46,086 bases of DNA from Mangrovicoccus ximenensis (GTDB taxonomy: Bacteria; Pseudomonadota; Alphaproteobacteria; Rhodobacterales; Rhodobacteraceae). The translations under genes and the position numbers were made by a program. The notes under the pieces are model-generated. The model searched no databases and was not told the origin of the DNA. It saw only the letters and a program-made list of their open reading frames with translations. The stretch covers positions 1 to 46,086 of the forward strand of contig NZ_QBKZ01000012.1 of assembly GCF_003056725.1 (NCBI RefSeq). The letters are read 5' to 3'. Each line of letters starts with the position of its first letter. The stretch's first letter is position 1. Below, one piece after another: positions 27,511 through 36,799 of the stretch.

Positions 27511-28222
27511 AGCACCTCGCGCAAGGGCCACCAGCTCCGCCAGTTGGCGTCATAGGCATCGACCGCCGCCTGCACCTCGTCGGTCAGCTCCACCGCGCCG
27601 CGGCGGATATCTGCGGGCAGCCCGGTGCCGGCGCGGTCGGTCTCCACCTCGATCAGCGCCTTGAGCCGCCCGGCCGGACGGCGCAGCCGTTCGACCAGAT
27701 CATGCAGCAGCCGTTCGCGGTCGCGATGCGCCGACAGCTCGGCGGTCACGTCGCGCAGCGTCAGGACATAGCCGGGGCTGTCATGGGTCATGCCGAGATC
27801 CTTGCGGATCAGCCGGATATGCGCCGACAGCGCCCGCGCGCAGCCGGTGGTGGCGACCAGGAGCTCGGCATCGTCGTCATGGGTGCCGGTGGCGCGCAGC
27901 CGTTCATAGGTCTTGCGGATCGGCCCTTCGCGCAGGAGGTCGAAGACCGGGCGGCCGAGCCGCGGGCGGCCGGTCCCGGCCAGCATTTCGCGCGCAGGCG
28001 TGTTGTAGAAGACGATCTGGTGCGACGGGCTGACCACGATCAGCCCGACCGGCACGTCGGAGACCAGCGCCTTGAGCTTCTCGGTCTGCAGGGTCAGCGC
28101 GGCGGTCTGTTCCTCCACCGCGCGGGCGACAGAGCCGCGCGCCTCCGCGAGCGTCCCGGCCACCGCCGAGGCGGCAGGCGCGAGATCGCCCAGATAGCGC
28201 GCGACCTCGGGTTCCAGGCTGG
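27511..28222 (-). pseudogene. PAS-domain exonuclease-like protein, internal fragment
   Basis: From the frame [20 protein letters not shown] near 28,220 through a coiled segment ([20 protein letters not shown]) and a PAS domain ([52 protein letters not shown]) to LLHDLVERLRRPAG and WWPLREV. Proteins with this order in Rhodobacterales usually continue into a DEDD 3'-5' exonuclease and begin with membrane helices. Both ends are missing here: the 5' side joins an ATP-synthase alpha gene out of frame, and the 3' side joins the adhesin in frame, creating a 1,498-codon chimera. Confidence 0.7.
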
Positions 28223-29118
28223 GTCAGCAGCGCCCGGATCCGCTCGCCGCGGGCGATCTGCGCGCGCACCCGGGGCGAGGTCAGACCGCCGAAGCGGGTG
28301 AACATCTCCAGCTCCTGGAACTGCGCGTAATCGAGCCGCACCCGCCCCGAGACCGCCCGCAGCGCCGGTGTCTGCGCCTTGCCGCCGACCCGGCTGACCG
28401 ACAGGCCGACATCGACGGCCGGCCGCTGTCCCGCGGAAAACAAATGCGTCGACAGCACGATCTGCCCGTCGGTGATCGAAATCAGGTTGGTCGGGATATA
28501 GGCCGAGAGGTTGCCGGCATCGGTCTCGGCGATCGGCAGCGCCGTCAGCGATCCGCCGCCGAGCTCCGGCGAGAGCTTCGCCGCGCGTTCCAGCAGGCGC
28601 GCATGCAGGTAGAAGACATCGCCCGGATAGGCCTCGCGCCCCGGCGGCTCGCGGGTCAGGAGCGCCAGCTCGCGATGGGTGGCGGCATGGCGCGTCAGGT
28701 CGTCGATCACGATCAGCGCGTCGCGGCCGCTGTCGCGGAAATGCTCGGCCATCGCCATGCCCGCGAAGGGCGCGATCCATTGCAGCCCGGGCGCCGCTGC
28801 CGCGGCGCCGACGACGAAAATGCATTGCTCCGGATCGCCATGCGCGCGCACCGCGGCGATCACGCGTTCCACCGCGCTGGTGCGCTGGCCGACGGCGACA
28901 TAGACGCAGATCACGCCGCGGCCCTTCTGGTTGCAGATCGCGTCGACGGCCAGCGAGGTCTTGCCGGTCGCCCGGTCGCCGACGATCAGCTCGCGCTGGC
29001 CGCGGCCGATGGCGAAGAGGCTGTCGACCACCAGCACCCCGGTCTCCAGCGGCTCCGAGACCAGGTCGCGCTCGATGATCCCCGGCGCCGGACGGTCGGC
29101 CGGGATCATCGCCCCGGC
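28223..29118 (-). pseudogene. N-ATPase-type F1 alpha subunit, internal fragment
   Basis: Roughly 300 residues of an F1 alpha subunit, from [19 protein letters not shown] through Walker [52 protein letters not shown] and [11 protein letters not shown] to RIRALLTQP. The DDLTRHA variant in place of the usual DDLSKQA and the overall wording point to the alternative N-ATPase rather than the housekeeping enzyme. The N-terminal beta barrel and the C-terminal helices are missing; glxC lies on one side and the PAS protein on the other. No other N-ATPase genes are in the window. Confidence 0.8.
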
Positions 29119-29257
29119 CGTCGAGCCCGGCGGCCACCGCATGGGCGCCGCGCGGCGCGGCGATCTCGAAGGCGGCCGGGCGGCCCGATCCGGCGGCCTC
29201 CTGCAGGGTTTGGTTGACCTCGCGCAGGCTCAGCTGCGCCATGTCCAGAACGGTCAT
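29119..29257 (-). pseudogene. glxC: GlxC (glutamate-synthase-like GXGXG protein), N-terminal fragment
   Basis: The first 45 residues ([20 protein letters not shown], then [18 protein letters not shown]) match the start of GlxC, the GXGXG-domain subunit of the GlxBCD glutamate-synthase-like complex involved in methylamine/glutamine-related metabolism. It begins two bases after the glxB stop, the native operon order. The match ends at about base 29,118, where ATP-synthase alpha sequence continues. Confidence 0.7.
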
Positions 29258-29259
29258 TC

Positions 29260-30000
29260 TCAGCGCTCCCAGAAATAGACGGTGGCGGGTTCGGGTTCCC
29301 AGACCCGCGCATCGGCGATGCCGGGCAGGTCGGCGAAGGCGCGGTATTCCGAGGCGAAGGCGACATAGTCTGCGGTCTCGGCCATCACCGCGGGCTTGCA
29401 GGCGATCGGGTCGCGCACCACGCCGAAGCCGGTCCGCGTGCCGGTGACGAAGGTGAAGAACCCGTCGAGATCGGCGAGCGTGCCTTCGAGCGCCTCGCCG
29501 AGCGTCGCGCCCTCGGCGATCCGCGACGAGATATAGGCGGCGCCGACTTCGGTGTCGTTCTCGGTGCGGGTGAAGACGCCCTTCTTCGCCAGCTTGCGGC
29601 GCATCTGGTTGTGGTTCGACAGGCTGCCGTTATGCACCAGGCACTGGTCGGCGGCGGTCGAGAACGGATGCGCGCCGAGCGTGGTGACGGCGGATTCGGT
29701 GGCCATGCGGGTATGGCCGATGCCATGGGTGCCGCCCATGGCGCGGATCCCGAACCGCGCCGCGACATCCTTCGGCAGCCCGGTTTCCTTGTAGATTTCC
29801 ATGGACTTGCCCGCGCCCATCAGGCGCAGCCCGCGGGCCTCGAGCCAGGCCGTGGCGGCGGCTTCGGCTTCGGCGGGCAGGCGCAGCACCGCATGGGTGT
29901 CGGCGATGGCGATCTCCACCTCGGCACCGGTCTCCGCGGCCAGCGCCGCGTCAGTCGCCGCCGGGCTCGGACCGGGGCGCCTCGACGGCTCGTTTCCGCT
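29260..30000 (-). pseudogene. glxB: GlxB, class II glutamine amidotransferase, 5'-truncated
   Basis: The C-terminal 240 or so residues of GlxB: VEIAIADTHAVLRLPAEAEA, GGTHGIGHTRMATESAVTTL, LVHNGSLSNHNQMRRKLAKK, TENDTEVGAAYISSRIAEGA, ending TVYFWER. The Ntn-fold glutamine site strands are present, but the N-terminus with the catalytic Cys at position 2 and the following MCGIVG block are missing; similarity fades at about 29,980-30,015. Without the nucleophile it could not hydrolyse glutamine. glxC starts immediately after it. Confidence 0.82.
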
Positions 30001-30015
30001 GCTCTCCGCCTGCAT

Positions 30016-30627
30016 CAGGACGTCACGCCGGAGGCGCGCCTTTGGCACGGCGATCCGCTGCGGCTCGTGCTGGCGCTACAGGGCGCTTGCGATGAAGCCG
30101 CCATGGGCGGCCGTTTCCGGCGGCCCTCGGACCGGTGGCGGGCGCGCCCTCGGTTCCCGCAGCGCTTCGGCTTGGCGATCACGTCCAGATCCTGCGTTCT
30201 TCCCTCGTCCTTTCCCGCATCAGGCAGTCTCTGGCGCCGAAGTCACGGGCGAGCTCGGCGGGCACCCGGTTGCCGTCCGGCATTCTCCCGGCGCCTTCTT
30301 GGTTCAGCTCCGGCAGCCAGACGTTGCGGACGCCCTTGCTCCGCGCCACGGGAATCCCCCGGACAGGTCTGCTCATCGCCCGTGACGTCAAGTTCACTGT
30401 GTCGGCCCCGGCGGCAGGGCGCCGCCGCATGGCGACTGGCACGCCGCGGCCCGGCCAAACAGGATCTCAACGCGAATCCCGACGCTTCCAACCGCAGTTC
30501 AGGGGGGAGCGGATGCGCCGCTTGCTGTTCCCTGCCCCGGCGGCGCAGTGCAGCGGGGACATCTGGCGGTTCGGACTCTGTTTCTGCGGAAGCAGGGCAA
30601 CCCGGGCGCGCCAGCGGAGGGCAGGCC
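30016..30627. other. About 0.6 kb without an assignable gene
   Basis: No recognisable protein on either strand. The best candidate is a minus-strand frame ending near 30,179 (contains VWLPELNQEGAGRMPDGN and a charged tail RERTREERRIWT) that looks more protein-like than its surroundings, possibly a remnant of a mobile-element gene, but I cannot name it. The stretch separates the glxB break from the glycosyltransferase end. Confidence 0.45.
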
Positions 30628-31232
30628 CTATCCCGCGATCAGCCGCTCGACGCTCTGCACGAAGGTTGCCATTCCGAGGCGCCCCTCCGCCGTTGCCCTC
30701 GCGGCCGCGCCCATCCGCGACACCATCGCCGGATCCGCGGCCAGATCCTCGAGAACCGCCGCCAGCCCCGGAACGTCCCCGGCATTGACGATGAACCCGT
30801 CTTCGCCCGGCGTCAGATAGCAGGCACAGCCGCATTGCCGCGACACGACCGGCACGCAGCCATGCGCCATCGCTTCGACCGGAGCGAAACCCAGCGGTTC
30901 CTTGCGCGCGGCCAGGACGCAGACATCCTGCGCCGCATAGACGCCCGTCATTTCCGCATAGGGCACATCGGCGGCGAAGCGCACCGCCGGTCCGAATTCC
31001 GCCGCCTGCTGCTTGAGCCCTTCGAGATAGGCGGTTTCGGCGCCCTTGGCCGAGCCGATCATCGAGCCGACCAGCGTCAGCTCGGCACGGCCGTCGCGCA
31101 GCATCGGCGCCATCGCCTCGATCAGCTTGTCCTGCAGCTTGCGCGGCTGCAGCAGCTTGCCGACGCAGACCACCCGCAACGGCCCCTGCCGCGGCACCCG
31201 CTGCAGGCCGCGCGGCGCCTCGACCCGGCGGC
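30628..31232 (-). pseudogene. Group 1 (GT4) glycosyltransferase, C-terminal fragment
   Basis: The C-terminal Rossmann domain of a GT-B glycosyltransferase: [31 protein letters not shown], then VYAAQDVCVLAARKEPLGFA, PVEAMAHGCVPVVSRQCG and the GEDGFIVNAGD loop that binds the nucleotide-sugar. The E-x7-E motif of retaining GT4 enzymes appears as EPLGFAPVE. The acceptor-binding N-terminal half is missing; at about base 31,232 the opposite strand turns into the end of an RTX protein. The original product was probably a cell-surface or exopolysaccharide enzyme. Confidence 0.82.
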
Positions 31233-31523
31233 ATAGGCGGCGACCGGCTGATCGGCGGCGCGGGCGACGACACGCTGAAGGGCGGTGCGGGCCCGGACAC
31301 CTTCATCTTCGAAGCCGGCTTCGGCCAGGACCTGGTGCTGGATTTCACCGCCGGGGACCGGCTGCGCTTCGATGCCTCCCTGGCAACGGACGCCGCAGGG
31401 GTCGAGGCCGCCGCGGGCAGCGGCAGCGCCGGGCTGGTGCTGGCATTCGGCGCAGATGCGGTGACGCTGGCGGGGATCGGCGATTTCGCGGAAATCGCCG
31501 ACCATCTGCTGTTCATCGCCTGA
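31233..31523 (+). pseudogene. RTX/haemolysin-type calcium-binding protein, C-terminal fragment
   Basis: About 97 residues: a last nonapeptide repeat pair ([20 protein letters not shown]), the [18 protein letters not shown] segment that typically ends RTX beta rolls, and a C-terminus ([16 protein letters not shown]) like a type I secretion signal. The start and the bulk of the repeats are missing. It is convergent to, and separated by 33 bases from, the Anbu gene. Confidence 0.8.
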
Positions 31524-31556
31524 CGGCCGGAAACCCGCCGCGGCGGGCCGCCCGGC

Positions 31557-32285
31557 TCAGATCACGACTTCGGTGAAGGCCTGGCGCAGCGCGTTCGACC
31601 AGGCCGTGCTCATCTCGCGGAAGGTCGGATCCTCCGCCTCGATGCGGCGGCTCTCGGTGACCTTGCAGGCATCCGCCTCGATCACCATCAGATCGAGCGG
31701 CATGCCGACCGACAGGTTCGAGCGCAGAGTCGAATCCATGCTCAGCAGCACCGCCTTCTTGGCATCGGCCAGCGGCGTGTCGGTGGTCACCACCCGGTCG
31801 AGAATCGGCTTGCCGTACTTGTGCTCGCCGATCTGCAGGAACGGCGTGTCCTCGGTCGCCTCGATGAAGTTGCCTTCCGGGTAGACCAGGAACAGCCGCA
31901 TCTCGCCGCCCTTCCTCTGTCCCGCGACGATCATCGAGGCCGAGGCCGTCGCCTGGCTCATCCGCTCGAGCTTGGCGGTGATGTCGGCGCGCACGTCCGA
32001 CAGGACCTGCCCGACCATCTCGGCCACGTCCAGCATGGTATTCGCCTTCAGGATCGAGGTCTTCTCATCCGCCTCCGGATTGTCGGCCGCCTCGCGCAGC
32101 CGCGCGATCGCCGTCTGGGTCACCGACAGGCTGCCCGCGGTCAGGATCGCAATGACACGTTCCCCGGGCACCTCGAAGGTGAAGCTCTTGCGGTAGCAGG
32201 CGATGTTGTCCAGCCCCGCATTGGTTCTCGTGTCGCTCAGAAGGACGATGCCCGCCTTCAGGAGCAGCCCCACGCAGTAAGTCAT
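31557..32285 (-). CDS. Anbu (proteasome-type Ntn peptidase)
   Basis: 242 residues of the ancestral beta-subunit-like peptidase: MTYCVGLLLKAGIVLLSDTR with Thr2 as the expected N-terminal nucleophile after Met removal, NIACYRKSFTFEVPGERVIA, AILTAGSLSVTQ, SASMIVAGQRKGGEMRLFLV and the KPILDRVV segment. Anbu forms HslV-like rings. It closes an operon with a transglutaminase-like protein, an alpha-E protein and an ATP-grasp enzyme; this association is documented for the family, and the system is thought to build and degrade a peptide tag or small amide-linked product. Intact. Confidence 0.93.
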   Translation of the reverse strand: MTYCVGLLLKAGIVLLSDTRTNAGLDNIACYRKSFTFEVPGERVIAILTAGSLSVTQTAIARLREAADNPEADEKTSILKANTMLDVAEMVGQVLSDVRADITAKLERMSQATASASMIVAGQRKGGEMRLFLVYPEGNFIEATEDTPFLQIGEHKYGKPILDRVVTTDTPLADAKKAVLLSMDSTLRSNLSVGMPLDLMVIEADACKVTESRRIEAEDPTFREMSTAWSNALRQAFTEVVI

Positions 32286-32330
32286 GTCACCCCCGCAGAT
32301 CGTGATCCCGATCCCATGATCGGAGGCGTT

Positions 32331-33194
32331 CTACTGTTCCGTTCCCGCCACGTCCAGTGCCACGGCATGGGCCTCGGCCCCCATGCCCTGTGCAACCGCG
32401 CGCACCGGCATCGCGTCATGGCCGTCGCGGCCCGAGCAGAGCCGGACATAGGCCTCGTCCGGGCAGCATTCCTCCATCGGATCGAAGCCGACCCAGCCCA
32501 TGCCCTCGACCCAGATCTCGGCCCAGGCATGCGCCGACCAGAGCGTCGAGACGGTGGCGCCGACCTGCGCCTCGGCCTCGATCTCGACCTCGAACTCGGC
32601 GCTGTTGCGCATGTAGTAGCCATAGACGAAGCGGGCCGGCAGGCCGAGCGACTGGGCGGCGGCGATCAGCAGATGCGCGTATTCCGCGGAACCGCCCTTG
32701 CCGGCCTCCAGCGCCTCGGCGGCGGTCAGCAGCTCGCGTCTCGGCTCCCGGCTCCTGCCCAGAGCGCCGGTCACCGCCTGGGCGAGGTTGTGCGCCCGGT
32801 CGAGCCCCTTTGCCTCGTCCACCCCGGCGACCGCCTCGGCGGCCAGCGCCGTGATCGCCGCATCGGGACGGATCATCCGCGTCGAGGTCTGGTAGGCCAC
32901 CGGCGCGACCTTTTCCTTCAGGTCGCGCACCACGCCCAGCGTGTCGTAGGTCTGCACCTCGCCCTTGATCTCGATCACCGCCTCGGCGACCTCGCCCGGC
33001 GAGGAGAAGGTCACGGTGCGGTCGCCCGCCCCGTCGGTGAATTCGGCGCCCGCGAGGGCATCGGCAACGGTCACCTCCCAGCTCAGCACCTTCTGGCTGG
33101 CGCAATCGGTGGGATAGGTGCGCAAGCTCTGCAGCAGGCGGCGGCGCGGCGGGTCGAAACGGGTGACGATCCGGTGCGAAACGGTCAACTTCAT
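32331..33194 (-). CDS. Transglutaminase-like protein lacking the catalytic cysteine
   Basis: 287 residues. The N-terminal domain has the beta fold seen before bacterial transglutaminase cores (LTVSHRIVTRFDPPRRRLLQ). The core follows: where family members have G-x-C-Q-D-F-A-H this one has GKGGSAEYAH, so the nucleophile position is Ser169; the partner His222 (SAHAWAEIW) and Asp238 (GWVGFDP) are kept. Two cysteines at 243-244 are in the tail. It belongs to the Anbu/ATP-grasp operon (20 bases after alpha-E, 45 before Anbu) and is probably a binding or scaffolding protein, or a serine variant, rather than a classical thiol enzyme. Confidence 0.88.
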   Translation of the reverse strand: MKLTVSHRIVTRFDPPRRRLLQSLRTYPTDCASQKVLSWEVTVADALAGAEFTDGAGDRTVTFSSPGEVAEAVIEIKGEVQTYDTLGVVRDLKEKVAPVAYQTSTRMIRPDAAITALAAEAVAGVDEAKGLDRAHNLAQAVTGALGRSREPRRELLTAAEALEAGKGGSAEYAHLLIAAAQSLGLPARFVYGYYMRNSAEFEVEIEAEAQVGATVSTLWSAHAWAEIWVEGMGWVGFDPMEECCPDEAYVRLCSGRDGHDAMPVRAVAQGMGAEAHAVALDVAGTEQ

Positions 33195-33213
33195 GAAATG
33201 TCCCTTTTTCCGC

Positions 33214-34167
33214 TCACATCACGCTGCCGCGCAGGTAGCAGCTGTGCACCGCATTCCCCAGCGCCGCCATTTCGCGCATGTAGCGCTCGAGGAATTCGTG
33301 CAGGCCTTCCTCGAAAATGCCGGTGACGCGGGTCTCCAGCAGCTCCGAGAGAAGGCTGCGCGCCTTGGTCTGGGCCTCGGTGGAGCGGCCGTAGCCGCGC
33401 GCCAGCCGGTCGAGATGGTCGTTGATCCCCTGCACCGCGGACAGGATCGAGCGCGGGCATTGCGGGTTGAGGATCAGCATGTCGAGGATCTTGGCTGCGG
33501 TGGCCTCGCCGCCATAGGCCCAGTGGAAGGCCCGGTGCATCTGCATAGCGCGCAGGATCACCGTCCACTGGTAGTTGTCGAGCCCGGAGCCGACATAGCC
33601 GGCATCCGGCAGCAGCACGTAGTATTTCACGTCGAGCAGACGCGCGGTGTTGTCGGCGCGCTCGATATGGTAGCCGAGATTGAGGAAGTCGTAGCCGTCG
33701 TTCCTCAGCATGGTCGCGGACATCGCGCCCTGCACCAGCGCCGTCTGGCGCGCGGTCCATTCGGTCATCTCGGAAATGTCCAGGTCGCTGCGCGGCAGCC
33801 GCTGGAATTCCTTCATCTCCTGATAGGCGCCGTTCAGCGCATCCCAGACCGGCGCGGTCAGCGCGGTCCGCACGATCCGGGCATTCTCCCGCGCCTGCAG
33901 CAGGCAGGAGAAGACCGAGGACGGGTTCTCGCGGTCGAAGAACAGGTAGGAGACGAGGTTGCGCTCCACCGTGTCCTTGTACTTGCGCCCGAAGCCGTCG
34001 GCGGTGCCCGAGGCCTGCAGAATCGAATCCCATTCGTTGCGGTAGCCGTCCACCGCGTCAGGCATCAGCCGCATCCGCGTGCCCAGCTCGACAAGGCGCG
34101 CCATGGTGTCGGCGCGCTCGAGGTAGCGGGCCATCCAGTAAAGGTTCTCAGCCGTCCGGCTCAGCAT
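33214..34167 (-). CDS. Alpha-E domain protein
   Basis: 317 residues, all helical, with the signature start MLSRTAENLYWMARYLERAD and repeated glutamate-bearing helices (GYHIERADNTARLLDVKYYV, WTVILRAMQMHRAFHW). Alpha-E proteins are the helical partner of circularly permuted ATP-grasp enzymes in amidoligase operons, with an unknown exact role. It starts ten bases after the ATP-grasp stop. Intact and normal length. Confidence 0.93.
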   Translation of the reverse strand: MLSRTAENLYWMARYLERADTMARLVELGTRMRLMPDAVDGYRNEWDSILQASGTADGFGRKYKDTVERNLVSYLFFDRENPSSVFSCLLQARENARIVRTALTAPVWDALNGAYQEMKEFQRLPRSDLDISEMTEWTARQTALVQGAMSATMLRNDGYDFLNLGYHIERADNTARLLDVKYYVLLPDAGYVGSGLDNYQWTVILRAMQMHRAFHWAYGGEATAAKILDMLILNPQCPRSILSAVQGINDHLDRLARGYGRSTEAQTKARSLLSELLETRVTGIFEEGLHEFLERYMREMAALGNAVHSCYLRGSVM

Positions 34168-34177
34168 TGGTCTTTCC

Positions 34178-35593
34178 TCACTCCGCCAGGACCCAGGTGT
34201 CCTTGACCCCGCCGCCCTGCGACGAGTTCACCACCAGAGAGCCTTCCTTCAGCGCCACCCGGGTCAGCCCGCCCGGCACCAGCTCGATCGTGTCGCCGAC
34301 CAGGCAATAGGGGCGCAGGTCGACATGGCGCGGCGCCACCCCGTTGTTCACGAAGGTCGGGCAGGTCGACAGCGCCAGCGTCGGCTGGGCGATGTAGTTC
34401 TCGGGCCGTTCGCGGATCTTGTGGGCGAAGGCTTCGATCTCGCCCTTGGAGGCGCGCGGGCCGATCAGCATGCCGTAGCCGCCCGAGCCGTGCACCTCCT
34501 TGATGACCAGCTCCTCCAGATTGGCCATGACATAGGCGTAATCCTCGGGGATCGCGCATTGCCAGGTCGGCACGTTCTGCAGGATCGGCTCCTCGCCGAG
34601 ATAGAACCGCACCATTTCCGGCACGAAGGTGTAGATCGCCTTGTCGTCGGCCACGCCCGCGCCGGGGGCCGAGCAGATCTGCACGCCGCCGGAGCGGTAG
34701 ACATTCATCAGCCCCGGAATGCCCAGCATGGAATCGGGGCGGAAGCACAGCGGATCGAGGAAGGCGTCGTCGATCCGGCGGTAGATCACGTCCACCTTCT
34801 TCGGACCCTGCGTGGTGCGCATCCAGCAGAAATCGCCCTCGACATAGAGGTCGGCGCCCTCGACCAGTTCCACGCCCATCAGGTCGGCAAGGAAGCTGTG
34901 CTCGTAATAGGCCGAGTTGAAATGGCCGGGCGTCAGGATCACCACGGTCGGGTCGCTGTCGCATTTCGGCGGCGCCACCGAGGCCAAGGTCTTGCGCAGC
35001 AGGTCGGGATAGCGCTCCACCGGGGCGATGCGGTTGCCGCGGAACAGGTCCGGGAACATCCGCATCATGATCTCGCGGTTCTCCAGCATGTAGGAGACCC
35101 CCGACGGCGTGCGGCAGTTGTCCTCGAGCACGTAGAACTCGTCCGGGCCGGTGCGCACCAGGTCGATGCCGACGATGTGGCTGTAGACGTTCTTCGACGG
35201 CTTGATCCCGCAGACCGCCTTCTCGAAGGCTTCGTTCTGGTAGACCAGCCGTGCCGGAATCTTGCCCGCGCGGACGATTTCGCCGCGGTTGTAGACATCG
35301 CAGAGGAAGGCGTTCAGCGCCCGCGCCCGCTGCTTGATGCCGCGCTCCAGCCGCGCCCATTCATTGTGGGTGAAGACCCGCGGAAACATGTCGAACGGGA
35401 TCAGCCGGTCCGGATCTCCGCCCTCGCCATAGACCGCAAAGGTGATCCCGATCCTGCGGAACAGCGCCTCGGCCTCGGCCTGTTTGAGGTTGCGCAGCTC
35501 TTGCGGCATGTCCCGCTGCCAGGATTCGAGATTGGCATAGGGCAGCCGGATCTGGCTCCCGTCATACATCTCGTTGAAATACGTCGTGCTCAT
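34178..35593 (-). CDS. Circularly permuted type 2 ATP-grasp protein (putative amidoligase)
   Basis: 471 residues: MSTTYFNEMYDGSQIRLPYA, IPFDMFPRVFTHNEWARLER, the HIVGIDLVRTGPDEFYVLED acceptor region with DNCRTPSGVSY, RRIDDAFLDPLCFRPDSMLG, and the late nucleotide-binding part ELVIKEVHGSGGYGMLIGP. Such enzymes are predicted to form an amide or peptide bond at the expense of ATP. First gene of a four-gene operon with alpha-E, transglutaminase-like and Anbu proteins; gaps are 10-45 bases. Chemistry and substrate are unproven for the family. Confidence 0.93.
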   Translation of the reverse strand: MSTTYFNEMYDGSQIRLPYANLESWQRDMPQELRNLKQAEAEALFRRIGITFAVYGEGGDPDRLIPFDMFPRVFTHNEWARLERGIKQRARALNAFLCDVYNRGEIVRAGKIPARLVYQNEAFEKAVCGIKPSKNVYSHIVGIDLVRTGPDEFYVLEDNCRTPSGVSYMLENREIMMRMFPDLFRGNRIAPVERYPDLLRKTLASVAPPKCDSDPTVVILTPGHFNSAYYEHSFLADLMGVELVEGADLYVEGDFCWMRTTQGPKKVDVIYRRIDDAFLDPLCFRPDSMLGIPGLMNVYRSGGVQICSAPGAGVADDKAIYTFVPEMVRFYLGEEPILQNVPTWQCAIPEDYAYVMANLEELVIKEVHGSGGYGMLIGPRASKGEIEAFAHKIRERPENYIAQPTLALSTCPTFVNNGVAPRHVDLRPYCLVGDTIELVPGGLTRVALKEGSLVVNSSQGGGVKDTWVLAE

Positions 35594-36790
35594 CAGAACC
35601 CTCTATCCCTCGCTCAATGCGTGGCATGCGGGGCGGGAGAGGAAAAGCGGCGAGATTGCCTCATGTCGCCAAATCCCAACGGTTGCCCAAAATTTAATCA
35701 TATGCTGACCCCTTCGGCGAAAGACCCGTGGAAAAGTGACATTAACCATTCCGGGATAGACGCTTCTCCCGGAAAGGAGACGCTGCGCATGGCCCCCAAG
35801 GCAAGAGAAAAGGCGAAGCGGCGGCCCGCAACCACTGGTCCCGAGGCGGCAGACCCCGCGGAAACGGTGCTGCGCTGCGCGGAAATCCTGGCCCGCGATC
35901 CGGCGAATTCCCGCGCGGCCGCCCAGCTTGCCGCGCTCTCCGGCGCGTCGCGCGGCAGGATCCGCGGACGCGTTCAACTCCCAGTCCCGGAGCCAGGGGA
36001 ATGGTCAGACCTGCCAATGCCGATTGCCCGGAGGATCGCCGCCATGCCGATCTCGGCCAGGCATGTGGCCGGGGGCGAGGAGCAGGCCGTCAGGCGCCTT
36101 GCGGAACCCGGCCCCACCTCGGCCGCTCTCGTGCGGCAGCCCGGCGAGATGCCGACCCAGCTCGGGAACTGGCGGCTCGGACACGCCGCCGCGGCCGCGA
36201 CGATGGGAATGGCACTGCAGAACCGGTGTTCCCGGCCCGATCCGTCATTGGGGCCGCGCAGCCCGATGGGCTGCCGATGGCTTCCGGAGACCCGGCGGCT
36301 CGATGTTCGGGGCGGGGGACGGCCTGGAGTGCAAGCTGCGGCGTGCCGGCTGATGGACCGGCGCGGGGGAACCTTCGAAGATGCGGGATGCACCGATGGA
36401 GCGTGTCCCCGGGTCTCCGGAGGCCGAGCTGGTCCGCTGCACGAGGGGCCGGTCACGGCGCATGGCGGCGGTTGACGCCCGGACCCGATCCGACGGAGCG
36501 ACGTCACGATGGCTCAAGCCGCCGCCGCCGCAATTGGGGAATCGGCTGCCGGCTCCCGGACGAGGATCGGCATGACCGCTGCGGTGGCCGCAGGATGAAT
36601 GCCGCACCCGTCCGGGAGCCGGGGGCTGGGCTCGGTCCGGAAAATCCGGCGCCCCGGCCGCCGCCGGGCGTCGGGCCCTTGGACATGGGCGGTGCGGATG
36701 CCGGCCATGACCGGTCTCCCGTTTTCCGGCGGCATCCGTCGTTGCGGGCGGGTTTGCGATCCCTTTGCAGCTTTCGCCGCCGGGCAAACG
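35594..36790. other. About 1.2 kb with little coding content
   Basis: Apart from a possible truncated gene at 35,789 no protein is recognisable on either strand. The segment at 36,000-36,780 is very GC-rich with many short direct and inverted GC words, like the stretch after lexA. It may be degenerated sequence between two joins. Confidence 0.5.
35789..35965 (+). pseudogene. Possible 5' fragment of an unidentified gene
   Basis: An ATG with AAAGGAG upstream opens MAPKAREKAKRRPATTGPEA, then ETVLRCAEILARDPANSRAA and AQLAALSG: a basic start followed by TPR-like helix wording. Protein character is lost around 35,965 although the frame stays open. The upstream 190 bases are AT-richer and could hold its promoter. 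Confidence 0.35.
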
Positions 36791-36799
36791 GCTGCCCGT

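Noticed and set aside
23007..28301. Plus-strand open frame of 1,764 codons
   Set aside because: It is antisense to the adhesin, PAS and ATPase fragments; the translation is Arg/Ala/Gly/His-rich without domains, an effect of GC-rich codon bias. Only its first part is genuine IS66 sequence.
34325..36475. Plus-strand 716-codon frame opposite the ATP-grasp gene
   Set aside because: Antisense shadow for most of its length; only a short stretch from 35,789 might be a real gene start.
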